Shown here one piece after another: positions 23,101 to 36,400 of a DNA stretch of 64,000 bases (positions within the stretch are counted from its first letter, which is position 1; every line of letters starts with the position of its first letter). The stretch spans positions 49,185,445 through 49,249,444 of the forward strand of contig OX352772.1 of assembly GCA_947095535.1 (NCBI GenBank), in the 5' to 3' direction. Position numbers and translations under genes: made by a program. The DNA comes from Poecilobothrus nobilitatus. Taxonomy: Eukaryota > Arthropoda > Insecta > Diptera > Dolichopodidae. Under the pieces are notes generated by a model. That model made no database searches, had not been told where the DNA came from, and saw only the letters and a program-made list of their open reading frames with translations.

Positions 23101-24408
23101 ACTTACTAAGAACTTAATAATTATAATTATATTAAGGGTTATCACGTGAAAGTACAACCTAGTTTTACATCGTAGGATCGAAGGGTCAGTGGAAATTTCT
23201 GACAAAAATTGTTTGTTATTTTATGTATATAAAAAATACGCATCAATATTTTATCATAGGCATCAACTCTATTGCATATTTTAAATAATTACTTTCAAAT
23301 TTTTACATGAAACTCTTACATTTATTACATATTCATATGCTTTCTTCGAAAAATTAATGTTTTTTTGATATTAAATTGTTATAGTTCTGTGTTGACATTA
23401 AGAGTTACATTATTCTCGAATAAATCACAGTTGTATATGTTTAGCGTAAGCTAAACTGACATCCCAACCCTATTTATTTAATTTAAAACTTTATGTCAAC
23501 TTAATTTGTTTTACCTTTAATATTATTTTCTTTCTATTAAAATCAGACTTTCTTTAATACTCATCAGCTCAAATTTTTCTACAATAATTTGAACTACATA
23601 TTAAATAACTTTTGGTAAAATAAATTGTTTATTTTTGAAAGTATGCATATTATTATGCACACCAATATACATATTTATACTCTCATGCACTGTGTGTGAC
23701 GTGTTAATGCGTACAAAAATTTTCAGTTATGTAAAATGCATTCACTTTAACTCAATAAAAAAAGAAAAAAAAAAAGAATAAATAAAACGAAAACAAAACT
23801 AGCTCAGCCAAACTATAGTAAACCAACCAACCAGTCAACCACTAAAATATGTTGAGTGACTGTGTGTGGTCTATATTTTCTTTTTTTTTTCAATTTTTTT
23901 TTTGTAATTTTTTTTTTGTTTCATTTTGTTTATTTTTTGATGCTTAAAGTCTATTTTTCATCTTCTACTTTCTGATAATGTAAAAATTTGTAGCCGATAT
24001 TTGTTTACATTAACAATTACAGAGACCAAAAATAGCAAAACAAAAAAAAAACAAAATAAAAAAATGAATGGAAAGGAAAAACTTAAAAGAAAAACAAAGG
24101 AAAATCCTTTGTTAAACGGAAAATGATTTTCGTTTTGAACGCAATAACGGAAAATATGCTTTGTAATTTGTACACATTGTAATGTGTCTGACAAGAATCT
24201 TCATTTATCATACATCATAATGTATATATGTGCACATAAACATACAAGTATTAAAGTTTCGATAATATTCAAAACACAAAAATTCTTTACACTCATGATA
24301 ATTTTTTTGGATGTCAGTAAAATTGTTACAAAAATTATATTTAAAAAATTTATTTACCGTTATCGAAGTAACAGTTATTTAAATTTAAGTAAAGTAAGGT
24401 ACTGAAGT
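20113..24408. other. Noncoding DNA, includes the 21.07-kb ORF
   Basis: A pogo-like end word (CAGTAAAACCCGTTTAAAAC) lies at 20311, and GTTTAGCGTAAGCTAAAC, a small hairpin, lies near 23439. No other element recognised. Confidence 0.5.
21065..21364 (+). CDS. Unrecognised 99-codon ORF
   Basis: It opens with ATG directly after a TAA and ends at a TAA that overlaps a GTAAGT donor-like sequence (GATGA/GTAAGT). The protein has mixed composition, with FGPKDYLLVLNFNRKLSVSK at the start and ENQCQQLARLHKDE at the end, and is not low-complexity. About one ORF of this length is expected by chance in six frames at this base composition, so it may be spurious. No domain recognised; nothing adjacent suggests a gene. 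Confidence 0.2.
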   Translation: MKNSFIFGPKDYLLVLNFNRKLSVSKIDYKDLIDDAVIGIIIEEFLKQNNLYLVRLSSSKRSFLKIIFKNIHEFLNSSNMSYISEENQCQQLARLHKDE

Positions 24409-24634
24409 AAGAAATGGAGATGGATTGGCCATATCCTCAACACCATCATTGGCACATCAATCATTAGACTGGAATCCTCAAGGCAGAAGAAACGTGGGAA
24501 GAGCTAGAGCGACTTTAAAAAGAAGGGTCCACAAAGAGATTGAGAATAGTGGAAAATCTTGGGTGGAAGTGAAAAGATTGACGCAAAATAGGGAAAATTG
24601 GAGAGATTTTGTGAAAGTCCTATGTTCCTAAGGG
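24409..24634 (+). pseudogene. C-terminal remnant of a non-LTR retrotransposon reverse-transcriptase ORF (RTE-like tail)
   Basis: The first frame (24409-24438) reads KWRWIGHIL, a motif common just after the RT domain of RTE-type LINEs. A +1 frameshift between about 24440 and 24460 leads into the second frame: HQSLDWNPQGRRNVGRARAT, then KSWVEVKRLTQNRENWRDFV and a terminal VLCS stop at 24629-24631. The rest of the ORF is absent, so this is a 5'-truncated, frameshifted copy. An A-rich, G-interspersed tail follows to about 24665. The block order fits LINE C-termini; the exact clade is not certain. Confidence 0.8.
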
Positions 24635-24665
24635 AATGAGAAAGGAGAAAAAAAGACACTGAAAG

Positions 24666-26563
24666 TAAATTAAAAGTAAATTTAAGACAACAATGAATCA
24701 AATATAACTGTAGGCGCAACAAAATATAGAAGAATTTAGGGTTCATACTTCACAATTTCGTCAATAGTAATGCGATTTTTTTTTTTTTTTTTTGCATAAA
24801 TCTGTAGTACTCTTACCATCTTAAACCTAAATAGATTTTATTTGATCGATAATTAAACTTAGTACTGACAAAGTAAGTACCAATAATGATTGTAGTTCGA
24901 GGAGGGATCCGTTGGAGTTTGGTTCCGCTAATGTTTTCTTTTAAAAAATTAGAATAAGGCAGGAACTTGTCATGTTCACATTTTTATCTTTAAAATTGCA
25001 TAACACCTATTACTTCAAAGTGTCCTTATCCTACTTTCTAAACGGACCTACCTATCCTACCTTGCTACGTAACTACCTATTTATAACATTAAACCAATCA
25101 ATCGATGCTAATTTAGTAACAAAATATTTTTTTTTTATAATTTATTCAAGTGTTGTATTTAAAAGTCAAACAAATAGACAAAAATATTAAAAAAAACATC
25201 TTATCATAAGTAAATTTTATTAAACAATTTAAACCTCCCACAAATTTAATGAAATTTTACCACTTGGAAACAATTTTATACTTACTGTGTCTCTCTATGT
25301 TAATATTTAACATATGTATCAAAAAAAAAATTAAAAGATACTTTTATTATGTATGTACAAATAATATGAAAAGGCTTCATCGTGTCTACATATGTTTGGA
25401 ATGCACATTACTTTAAAGAGAACAGAAGGAACAAGAAAATAACAAAAAAAAAAATATGAAAGTAGCAATTTTTTTTTTATTCTGTTCTTTGGTTCACTTT
25501 GAAGTGTTTTTCAATACACCCAAGTAGTATTTTCGGTAGTAGATAACATAATAGATACAAAAATTTTTTATCTTGTTCATAAAAATTACTGTTTTTTTTT
25601 TTTGATATTATATTAATCAGTTGCTCTCAACATATTTATTATGTTTTCTTACTAATATAACATTTTTGTAACATATAACAAACATTAGTTTGTTCATAGA
25701 CACAAATGTAAATATAATATTTTTGGTATTGTTAAAATGCTCGAATTTTTAGGGTAAATTGAAAATTATGTACTTTTCTTCAAGAAATTATTTTTATTTC
25801 CTCAATATGATTTTTGAAAGAAGAAAAAGCTTATGTCTAGTTAGAATGTTATTTCCTTCTGGTTTTTTATTTGACTTTTTATTCTGAATTTAGTTTTTTT
25901 TAACATATTATGTAGTTGTTCTTAGTATTTATACTTTTAATTTCGATCTAGGCAATGTTTAATAATTTGATGCTCTTCAATCTAAAAACATAATCTAGAA
26001 TTATAATTCTTCAGTAGTGATTGATTGGATACTAATAATGGCTTTCAACTTTTCAAATATCCCTTCCTACATTGGATCCATTTTGATGACATAATACTGC
26101 TTAAGGAATTTAGGATGTTTATCTCATTATTATTGTTTGTGCTGAAAGTAGTACTGAACAATACTAAAAAATAAATACAAAAACTTTTTTTGCACTTTTC
26201 TTTTGTACAACCGCTTAGTTATTATTTAGTATATTTATTAACTGTCCCTTCTTTTGTATAGTTTTTTGATGACTTAAATCCTCTTAAAACCAATATTTTA
26301 ATTTTCTAAACTTTGTACTAGGTGTACTTTCAAGCGAAAAAAGAGCATCAATAGTTTAGAGAAATCTATATGTATATATATACAACTGTAATATTGATAG
26401 CAATAAAATAATAACAGTAAATTAGTAATAGTAAAAATCTATTGTTATACAATATTGAATTTAAAACTGAAGTTCTTATTACCTTATACTCTTTTACAAT
26501 TTTAATAAAAAAAGATTTTTTTTTTGTAATATTAAATATATTTTTATTTTAATTTATTACAAA
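24666..26563. other. Noncoding DNA between the RTE-like tail and the mariner remnant
   Basis: Plain AT-rich sequence with long T-runs (24778-24794, 25590). A short GC-richer piece at 24895-24930 (GAGGAGGGATCCGTTGGAG) matches nothing I know. Confidence 0.5.
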
Positions 26564-27548
26564 TAGGTTGTCAAATCGCACGATCTTGGTGGCCACATCA
26601 CTCCTCCTCTACGAGAAATAATGCGATCTTCGAACTTTTCCTTCAAAAGATCCATTGTTTATCATGCTGTGTGGCAAGTGGCACCGTCCTGTTGAAACCA
26701 CATATTCTCTACGTCCAAATCATCAATTTCCCGCAACAAAAAGCTTCGGATCATCTCCCTGTAGCGATTTCCATTGACCGTAATAGCATTTCCATTTGCG
26801 TTTTCAAAAAAATATGGTCCGATGATTCCTCCTGACCACAAACCACACCAAACCGTAACCTTTTGTGGATGTACTGGTTGCTCTAAGATAACCCTTGGAT
26901 TCTCTTCACCCCAAATGCGGCAATTCTGTTTATTGACGTAGCCATTGAGCTGGAAATGAGCTTCGTCGGTGAAGATTATTTTGTTAAAAAAATTCTCATT
27001 TTCTTCTTGTTTTTCGATTGCCCAAGAAACGAATTGCCGACGTAATGCATGGTCAGTTGGTTTTAATTCTTGCGTCTGCTGGATCTTATAAGCCTTTAAA
27101 TGGAGATCACGATGCAAAATGTTGAATAATGTTGATGGTTTATGTTTAATTGCTGCGAACGATAACGAATGGAAGTTTTTGGATCTTCTTCAACACTTCT
27201 GCTCACAGCTGCTACATTCTCGGTTGAACGGCCACTACGTTGATAAATATTGTCTCTGTTATCAAGAACAGATCCAGTTTCTAGAAATTTATCAACCATC
27301 AGCTTGATGGCACGACTTGTTGTAGCATTTTCTCTACCAAATTTTGATCGAAATTTCCTAATTACATCTTGAAAACTTTTACCATTTTCAAAAAATGTTG
27401 TAATAACAAAAACACGTTGTTCCTTCGTGTAATGTTCCATGTTAACTAACCGGAATGTATTTAGAATATACCTAAAGAAACGTCGTATAAAAATTCCAGG
27501 TAGAAAAGAAATGGCTGCAAAATCAAAATGATACCTCAACACCCTATA
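26564..27548 (-). mobile_element. Decayed Tc1/mariner-superfamily element (DD41D-like), TA to TA
   Basis: The outer ends are related inverted sequences next to TA dinucleotides. The right end, read inward on the minus strand, is TAGGGTGTTGAGGTAT; the left end, read on the plus strand, is TAGGTTGTCAAAT. Both abut a TA that would be the usual target-site duplication of this superfamily. Between them lies a transposase pseudogene on the minus strand. At the left the coding sequence runs straight into the terminal repeat, so the 3' end of the gene and its 3' UTR have been deleted. The element is non-autonomous and long dead. Confidence 0.75.
26570..27440 (-). pseudogene. Tc1/mariner DD41D-type transposase pseudogene (frameshift, two nonsense codons, 3' deletion)
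   Basis: The ancestral product was a DDE/D transposase that cuts and pastes the element. The true start is the ATG at 27440 (MEHYTKEQRVFVITTFF), followed by a helix-turn-helix region of about 60 residues and an SGRS segment. A frameshift near 27141-27150 moves the frame; translation resumes as HKPSTLFNILHRDLHLKAYK. The catalytic core keeps the first Asp in IIFTDEAHFQLNGYVNKQNC and the second in ENMWFQQDGATCHTA. Two adjacent stops then interrupt it (TGA TAA at about 26659-26664). The same frame continues for about 28 codons to WPPRSCDLT, then breaks off. The third Asp would be expected 41 residues after the second, hence the DD41D assignment, and it has been deleted. I recognise the family from the VNKQNCRIWG and VTVWCGLWSGG blocks. 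Confidence 0.9.
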
Positions 27549-29781
27549 GAAAAGAATCAAACATAGAAAAAAAAGAACATTAACTTTTATTATAGGGAGA
27601 ATATTTTAAAGGTCCTAAAATCTACTAACTAACCTAAGGCGGCACATTGAAAAGTAATGAAAACAAATTTTAGAAACACCTGGATTTGAAAAGGATTTTC
27701 CTTTATTTTCAGATGTATATCAATATTATTTTCTTAAAATTTATCTACATTATATAAAATTATAAAAATAAATTCCGCGCCAACTATAAAACGGAATCAG
27801 AGACGGGATTTTTCTTTTATGTTAAACTTTTATTTTCTTTTTATGGTTTAATTGTTTTTGTTTTTTTTTTTCTGGATTTCTGGTGTTTATAATAAAGCTA
27901 TAAATAAAACTCAAAAAAAAAAAACAAAAAGAGGAAAACCCACAGAAAATAAAAAAAAAAGACTAAAAAAGAAATGAGCGCCATCATCAGACAAACTTTA
28001 TGGGGGTTTAATAGCTTTATTTGATTTCTTCGTCGTTATAAAAAAAATATTTTTCATTCATACGTACATATATTTAATACATAGATACATATATAGCTAT
28101 ATATATAAATAATTCAATGACTTATAAAGTGTGTCCATATGGAAGTTCTCGAAAAATAATATTTAATATAAATACAATACTACAATATATGCCCATTAAT
28201 TTCTACATTTATATATATGTAATATTATGTATGTAATAATTATCTACACGCATTATTGGGTACCGTAATGGTTCTAGAATAAAAATTCAGATTAGATCCG
28301 ACTTTTTGTTGGATGAGATAAAAATTTAAAGGAAAAGAGACAAAAGATGATAAAATTGGTATGTTACTAATGTTTAATTTCAACAATATTCAGTTCAAAA
28401 AAAACAAAACAAGCAAAAAAAAAGCAAAAAAGAAATTAAATCATTCAGTTCTATATACATATACCATTATTATTATTATTTAACATTAGATATTTAGATA
28501 CTTAGATATTTTGATAGATACTTTATACGCACTTACGATAATATGTATATTGAAGACGAGAGAATGCACTTTAAATGTGCATCATGTTCATTATTTTACA
28601 GTTCTATTTTTTTAAATTAAGTTATATACATACATACATTTAAATATATACATACATACATGTGTATTTAGATAATAAAGTTAAATTCTTTATTAGTGGA
28701 TTCATTGTTATACAGATAGATTGAATATATAGAATTGAATAGAATTTTTTAGAGTAATTACGATAATTTTAAAAGGCGATTCAAAATATTCAAACAAATT
28801 TTTTATATAAATGATAAATGCATCTTATATTCTGCAGTTAAAAGGTATGAGATTAAAATAATATCTACCTACCTATATAGGTATAGTAACTGGATTTTTT
28901 AGGGTATGTTAATGTATAACCAAAGATTTAAAAGTTGGTATGTTTGTGACTTTTTTTTTTGTTTTATTTTTATTTTTTTCTTTTTGTTGGTTTTTATGTG
29001 ATTGAAATCATATCATTTGAATGCATACATATATGTTTGTATTATGAATATATTAGAGATTCATGTCTTCATTTAAATCATAGATTTTTTTTTTATATGT
29101 TATTTTATTATAGATATACATTTACATATACATATGTATGTTTATGAGTATTTTTGGTGTTTGTGTTATTTGTAAGGTGATTTAATAAAACACCGGAATT
29201 ATAACTATAATAACAAAGTAATAATAGGTGATGATGCATTTTGATGTAATGAAGACATAAAAGTGATAATGTTTTATGTTGTTTATATAATAAATTGAAA
29301 ATAGAGATACCACCCTTGTCGAATTTGATTTCCTATCTCTTATTCTTTTTTTTTTTGTTTTTTTTTTTGAAAACAGCACCTGTTATTAATTTAAAAATAA
29401 TCTCTATTCTCAAGTGATACATTTAAATCTATGAATTAATTTAATAAAATATTTATTTTAAATATGGTATTATTTTATTGAACATTTACCATATAGGTAT
29501 GAAATTTTCTTTTTTTGTATTATATAAATTGAATTTAATTAATATATACCTATCTTATAATTCAAATAAAAGATAGATTAAGATTTAAAAGAAAACATGG
29601 GAAAAATGGGAAATCTATTAAAGTTACTAGGAAACAATAATATTATGAAATACTATTTTTTATAACCAGTTTTAAATATCTTAAAGTTGTTTTATACTAT
29701 AGTAACAAGTAAACCCCGTGCAAATGTGGATAATGACATTGTCAAATTTTTAAATATGAATTGCGCAAATACAAATATAGC
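27549..29781. other. Noncoding DNA, microsatellite-rich
   Basis: TATA/TACATA repeats at 28060-28230 and 28620-28670, A-runs at 27910-27960. No coding or element signal. Confidence 0.5.
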
Positions 29782-29863
29782 GGCCTCGGTGCCCTAGTGG
29801 GTAAGAGCGTATAAAATACGCTGTAAACACCGAAGGATTGTAGGCTCGAATCCCATACACGTA
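29782..29863 (+). mobile_element. SINE-1 copy 2 (tRNA-like head only)
   Basis: GGCCTCGGTGCCCTAGTGGG (A box) through GGCTCGAATCCC (B box) to ACGTAA. The body hairpins and poly(A) tail are missing, so this copy stops about 80 bases in. It is either 3'-deleted or decayed, which is unusual for a LINE-mobilised SINE. Confidence 0.85.
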
Positions 29864-30756
29864 AATAAACGATTTTCTTAAATTCAAGTTTTCCAATTAA
29901 TGTTTTAAAGAAAACATTCCGAATAGAATAATTTTTCATATTTTTTAAAATCACACCTTCTTTTAAACACTATTTGTATTTACATATATCTTAAATATTA
30001 GATTTTTATTCCTTTTCTTTTTACATAAAAATTTTGTTTTGTATTTATTATAATTCTATTTTTAAGATAACAAATAAAAAAAACATTTTTGACTTAAAAT
30101 TTAACTAAAATATCTAAACCTAACCTAAATACCAGAAATTAATGCTAAATCTAAAAACTTCAATTTATGATGGATTTATTAAAACTCTAATAAGATTTTT
30201 AGAGTAGTAACAGGAGTTCAAAAAAGTAGGAACGAGTCTTACGATCTATTCAGAAGTGAAATTAATATTTGTTAGTTCATACATATACTTAGTGGTAAAC
30301 GAAAAAATCAATTTACTAGCGCAAAATAATTTTCATCGTAAACATTTAAAAATATTGTAGAAGAATTCTGAAGAAGAAAAATCTTGCTTGAATTTGCATT
30401 TAGGGCTTCTTTTATAAATTGAAATTTATATTTTGTTTACCTGTTGTAGTCAAAATTCGGGTGTCTATTAATTGGTTTTCTTCATTATGTGACCTGTTCA
30501 TATTACTTGTTTAAAAGGGTGCATACTTAAATTTAGAAACATCAAAACTCATACCTACCGAAAATGGCAAGACCGAAGAAAACTAAGCTAGTAGATTTAG
30601 CGATAAGCCTTCCGATAGATCTGTAAGAATTAACGCAAAATCTTAATCTTTAAAACTAATTTTAATCTTGTAAGATGAGGCTGCGGTTTTCAGTAAAAGT
30701 TTCCATAACTGTGTTGTTATTTTGCATGTAGGCCACATCGTAGTTTTTAGGATCTA
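29864..30756. other. Noncoding DNA between SINE-1 copy 2 and SINE-2 copy 3
   Basis: Contains a 20-codon frame with a good Kozak context at 30564-30626 (MARPKKTKLVDLAISLPIDL) that ends at a GTAAGA. Otherwise plain. Confidence 0.5.
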
Positions 30757-30876
30757 GATTATCTGACTCATGTCGTAATGGTTAAGTCACCAGCCTTTCA
30801 ATCGAGGGTCTTAAGTCTAAGCCCCGGTCACGTCATATAAATAATTTCATATGGTAATAATGTATGCGTATAATAA

Positions 30877-30912
<36 letters not shown>

Positions 30913-31424
30913 GCTGCTACAGTGGAGCTATTTTTGGTTATGTTATGAAGGAATGTGTTATATACTACTGCACGTTGTACTCCACTGGTGACAATGACTC
31001 TATAGTAAAAAAATAATAATTATATTAATAAGTAATACTAATACCAATAATAATACCTACTACAGTGACAGTGAGGGTTGCCTTCATTAATTACCTCATA
31101 CAGTAAGGTGTTATATACTGCTGCATGTTGTAACTGTTGTAACGGCTATATTCTCTTTTAGCAAAATAGTAATAATAATAAAAAAAGGCGGATTAATTGA
31201 TTCCTTTCAGTCCCTCTCCCAATTCAATGTTTCCGCGATAGAAATGGTTCTTATCCTTTCCTATCTCTACTTTCTAGCCAATATGCTATTGCATTAGCAG
31301 GTAAGGGTGTCATCCCATTATATTGGCTGAAGGGGGAGGTGGGTTTAATCAGTAAGAATCTGACACTACCAAGGGGAAATTCTTGGTGTCTTTGGAAGAT
31401 TCCTACCTCCCTTAAAAAAAAAAT
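30757..31424 (+). mobile_element. SINE-2 copy 3 (full length)
   Basis: The head is ATGTCGTAATGGTTAAGTCA with a B box AGTCTAAGCCCCGGTC. A long TAA microsatellite (30880-30912) follows, then the dimeric CTGCTACAGTG units. The 3' block contains TTAATCAGTAAGAATCTGAC and GATTCCTACCTCCCTT, then a 10-A tail. The A tail and variable microsatellite suggest it is the youngest or best-preserved copy. Confidence 0.82.
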
Positions 31425-33456
31425 GTACACATCTAATTACATTTTAAAGGGTTCTTTGCTTCACAGGATTACTTTATTTCTTGTTTTGGACTTCTTTTAT
31501 GATATTTTTATTCTATTCGACATCATTTAACTACTCTTTATTATAATTACTTTAACTTAATAACACGGTCATTGTTATTACTACAATCTTGTAATTTTTT
31601 AAGCATATTCTGATTTATCACCCACAATCAGTTATATTTGATTCCATATGATATTGTAACAAAGTTTTACGGTAAATACTTTTTAAAAGTGTGTGTACCT
31701 ATTTAATTTTTGTAACGCAAACTTTTAAGAAAAATTTTGAAAAAATTTTAAAAATAATACTGAAAATGACGCAATATAAAAAGCATTAATTGTTGTATCT
31801 TACCTAATACATTATATATACATAAAAAATCTATTAAATTTTCACAATTTTTTTTTTTTTTAAACTTTTCCATTAAAGGCAGTTATAAATAAATGCAATC
31901 TAATTAGAACTTTCTATACTTGAAAAAAATAAAAAAAAATGTTTAATATTTAATGATTTTATATTATTTTTTTTTTCTCTGCATGAAATTTAAAAAAAAA
32001 AATTTCTATATAAAATTTTCTAATAAAGTTTTCCATTTCTAAACTATAATAGGTAAGTTATAGACAAAGAAAGAAAACTTTTCCATCATCATTGTTATTA
32101 AATGAATGACAGTAGACAGTTTTTGATTACACGTACATGCGAGTAATCAAGACATGCATTAAAGATTTTTACATGCCAATTTTGCAAAAAAAAAAAAATA
32201 AAAACTTCCGCATACACTTTTTATTATTATCAAAAAAAAAAAAAAATTTAGAGAATATTTTCATAGACTTCTGAATATTAATTAAAAGAAAAAAAAAAAA
32301 AAGAAAATTTTCAAATTAAATCTCAATATATGACTATGACTCGTGTTAGTGAATCGTTTCTAGTTCTAACTCTATTAGTACTTCATATTGAACAAAATTC
32401 CACAGGTAATATAAAAGGTAAAAAATGAAAACATAAAATGAAAAATTTGAGAATTTTTTCAAGCATAAAAAAATTGCATTGTTATATTAAGTAAAATTTT
32501 AACTATGAAACATAAGGATGAATAAAAAAAAAGATTTTATTATTGTTTTAATATTAAGGGTATTCTCAGAGACGAACAATATAATCTTAAGACTGGTAGA
32601 CTTATTGTTGGATTTGTTTTTTGTAATCTCTTCTCTTATCTTTGTTTATGGATCTTTTATTTACTGATCTCTTAAATAGAAGTAATAAGATCAAAAGAAT
32701 TGAAAAGTTCGAAATAAGCTAAAAATAATTTTTAAATGAAGCCGTTCTGTTACTTACGGAAGTCCAATAAATTTTTAAAATACTTTTTTTATAATATAAT
32801 TTTTTTTTTCGTTTCTTACGAGGGACGGTGACGGTGGAGGGAAATCATTAAATATCAATTAAAGATTCAATCAGAGATTCTTCTGAGTAGTGTTGGACTT
32901 TAACCATCCGCTTTAAAACGAAACTTTAAGATATGGGTTTTATAGTGACATAATGTACAGTTTGGTTTTGGGGGATAAGCATGTGGAAAAGATGTTTGGG
33001 AAATTGAGTTTGGGATGATTATGATTATTTTTCTCTTTGGATGAAATCAAAAAGTTAACTAAAAATGAGAGCATTAATCTGATTGAAATTCATTTTTTTT
33101 TTTTGGTCGTTGTTTAAAAAAATTTCCACTGCTCATCAGCTTTCGTAAACTAATTTTTTTTTTTTTTTAAGTTATAACTAATTTAATTATTATCTGTTGT
33201 TTTTTTTTTTGTTTGCAAACAGACATCAGATTAAATCCTAATTCTTCTCTGCATAAAATTTTTAAAAATATTTTTGAATAGGTATACCTAAGTAGACCTG
33301 CATTATTGCATATGATATCATCATAAAGTTCATCAAAGTAAATTTCATTCTTATTTTTATGTTTCTATATATTTTTATTATTCATTTGAAAAATGGTTCA
33401 TTAAAAAATCAAACAAAAATAAATTGAAACACCTTCACTTTGTTTAATTGAAAAAT

Positions 33457-33463
33457 ATGTATG

Positions 33464-33482
<19 letters not shown>
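33457..33482. repeat. (TATG)/(TA)n microsatellite
   Basis: TATGTATGTATATATATATA followed by a T-run; compound repeat. Confidence 0.8.
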
Positions 33483-33494
<12 letters not shown>

Positions 33495-36400
33495 ATTCAT
33501 ATTAATCAACAAATAATTTCATAAATTCTATACAATATGTATAATATATTTATGCAATATCTATGTATGTATGCGTATGGACATTATTATATATGTATGA
33601 AAGTGTAAATGAAAGAGTAAATTCACTCATTAAGTTACCAATTTCAATCTATTAGAATTGATTTTTATCCAAGTTTACCTTAATGAACTTAGATGCAATC
33701 AATATAGGTTGTGGAATTTATTAATTTTTTGTTTTTCGAGATTCAGTTGTTATGGAATTCTATCAGTTTTTGACTTGTTTTTGTTTTTTTTTTACATGCA
33801 TAAAATTACTTTGTAATAAATCTTCTATACTGCAATTTATCATATATTTATGGTATGAAATAGTGTAAATTTAATGTTCGTGTATAATAATAAATACAAA
33901 GTGTATTGTACGCATAAAACTTTTCATAAACTTTTGTTTTTTTTTTTTTGAAATACAGTAACAACCCAGGAAACCCAGGAAACATGTTTATACCACTTAT
34001 AGAATTAAAAAAATTTGATTTGAGCAGGAACATTTTTTTCACCATATAGTAATAAAGAAATGCTAGCTGGATTGAATTTTCAGGATGGGATTGGGATGAT
34101 ATACTTTGAATTTGTGAATGAGAGGACATTGAGGATGTGGACGCCTTCAAATATAAATATGCGGAGTGTGTTAAAGGATATCAAATAACATTAAAAGAGG
34201 AAAGGTAGAGGATATTATAGGGTATTAAAATATAAGGCATATGTCAAAGAAATCATTAATGTGATTAAGAAAAGATTTCATTTTAATGAAGTCCCTATGA
34301 GATTTGAAGACGTTATAACCTAAGTAACACTTAGCAAATAATAATTCTCCTAGAACTAAGGGCACATTGTAACACTATATGTCAAATGTTGAAAAGTTCA
34401 ATAACAAATAAATTAAGTTGAAAATTTTTGGAATTGGTATGATGGTATTTCGAACTCTGAGACCTTTCTAACTAAGTGCCGAATCTATTTCCCACGAGAC
34501 ACTAGAATCAATTTAGGTCATATCTATGACAACTCAAAAAACGTCACATTTTATGTTATTTTCAAATTTTCAAATTTTTTTTTTTACTCCTTATAATAAA
34601 ATACAATTTTGATTATTTTATAAATGTTTTAAATAGTTTCGCAACTAAATCATTAAAACAAAACAAAAAATGTTTAAAAAATATTTCATATTTAGAGTAA
34701 AAAAAAATTGGGTTTGTGTTAGACGGGTAAAATAATGTAAAAAAAAACACAAAATATTACAAAACTTTTCAATTTTTTAATGCAAAATTTAGAATTTATT
34801 TAAAAATATCTTCAAAGTATATTTAAAAGTATTTTTAGATACATACATATATCACAATATGAAGTGCATAAAAGGCATTGAACAGTGCTGTATACGTGTA
34901 CATAGATTTATACATAAATAAAATGCGTGTTTCTATAAAATTTTCATATCAAAGTGTCATACGTCAGTTTAAAAAAGAAAAAGAAAAAAAAAATATATAT
35001 TTTTAAAATTTTATAGGTTATACGTATGGTGTCATACACATAAATAATTACACATATACGCATTTTATACGATTTGAATCCCCCTTTTATTAATCAGGAT
35101 ACTAACTATATTTTATTATAAATAGAAACAGCATAGATTTAATAATTATTATTTTTATTGTTATTTCTTTTTTTTCGACATCAAGGATAATTGAAAACCG
35201 TAAGAATACTTTTAAATTTTATTGTTATTTTTGGAATTTTTTTTAAATTGTTTTAATATAAAGAATACACTGGATGCCATAAGTTATTTTTTCATTCTAT
35301 AGTCACCAAATAGCCTTCTAAAATTGTTACTTATGTATTTATTCCATTCTATGATTTTAGGAGTAATTAAAAAATTTTTTTTTAAAAATTATATTAAGTT
35401 ATAATGAACGGGGCATATAATTTTTTATGGAGCACTAGAGGTCAAAAATAAGATCGACAAAACAACCACTCTATTAAAATTGTAATTAATTAGTGATAGG
35501 AAAACAAAATTTTAACAAATTATAACACAAGGATTGTTTATGACATGAAAATGTTTGGATAAAATAAATCAGACTGCAATTGACTTAAGGAAAAGTAAAA
35601 AGTAACAAGTTAGTGATTATTAGAGTTATAATTCTGTGACTACCATTGTTTTATGATTATGTGATTATTTTGCTTTAGATCCTATTTTAAAATATCTAAA
35701 AATAACACACATTTTTATTGTAAACCATTTTAAACCAATCCAATTAAAGACATCAATCAATAGATTGATGGTAAAGGTTTCAATATATTTTTTTATTTGA
35801 GGTAATATGATGTCAAAATTGCTAAAATATACACCATAAAATGCCCTTTGCATTTTTGTATCTTTTAAGATTCTTATCTACAATCACAAGTAAAACCAAA
35901 AGAAACTTTCTAACGCCAACAAACATTCATTTGATTTTTGAATTACAACTTAGCAAAATAAATGTAGCTCTCCTTTCTTGAACTCTATATTGTATACGAA
36001 AGAAAAAAATTAAATCTGGGAATCTTCACTAGACGCTAAATATTATTTAACCTTTCAATTAAATAGTTTTCTCTAATAAAAGTCTCCCCTCATGGGACGG
36101 GATTGGTTTCTAGTATTGTATTAAAAATTATTTTTGCTTTAACTCTGTTATAGAACTTTTTACCAGTTTTTTTTTCACATTTATCCAATTATATCAAAAA
36201 ATTACAATTTTACCACCTTAATTCAATTTTTGACACTTATTGTATACATATGAACTTCATAATTAATATACTTAAGAATTATGTAGTTAGGTAAATCTTT
36301 ATATCTATATGAGTAGATGGAAAAATTTTAAAACAATTTTAAAATATTGTAAATTAAGAGATTTAAAAGAAAAAACGAAAAACAAAAATAAAGAGTGAGA

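Noticed and set aside
29782..29863. Functional tRNA gene
   Set aside because: The A and B boxes are recognisable, but the sequence belongs to the SINE-1 family and I see no complete cloverleaf with a paired acceptor stem. The same applies to the heads of SINE-2 and SINE-3.
33848..34150. 100-codon minus-strand ORF (starts MKASTSSMSSHSQ)
   Set aside because: The start looks protein-like, but the rest is homopolymer-derived (KKKK, YYY). The length is about what chance gives at this composition, and there is no splice or homology support.
34440..34525. Fourth tRNA-headed SINE copy (minus strand)
   Set aside because: A TCAGAGTTCGAAAT B-box-like word and a weak A box are present, but no body block of any of the three families follows.
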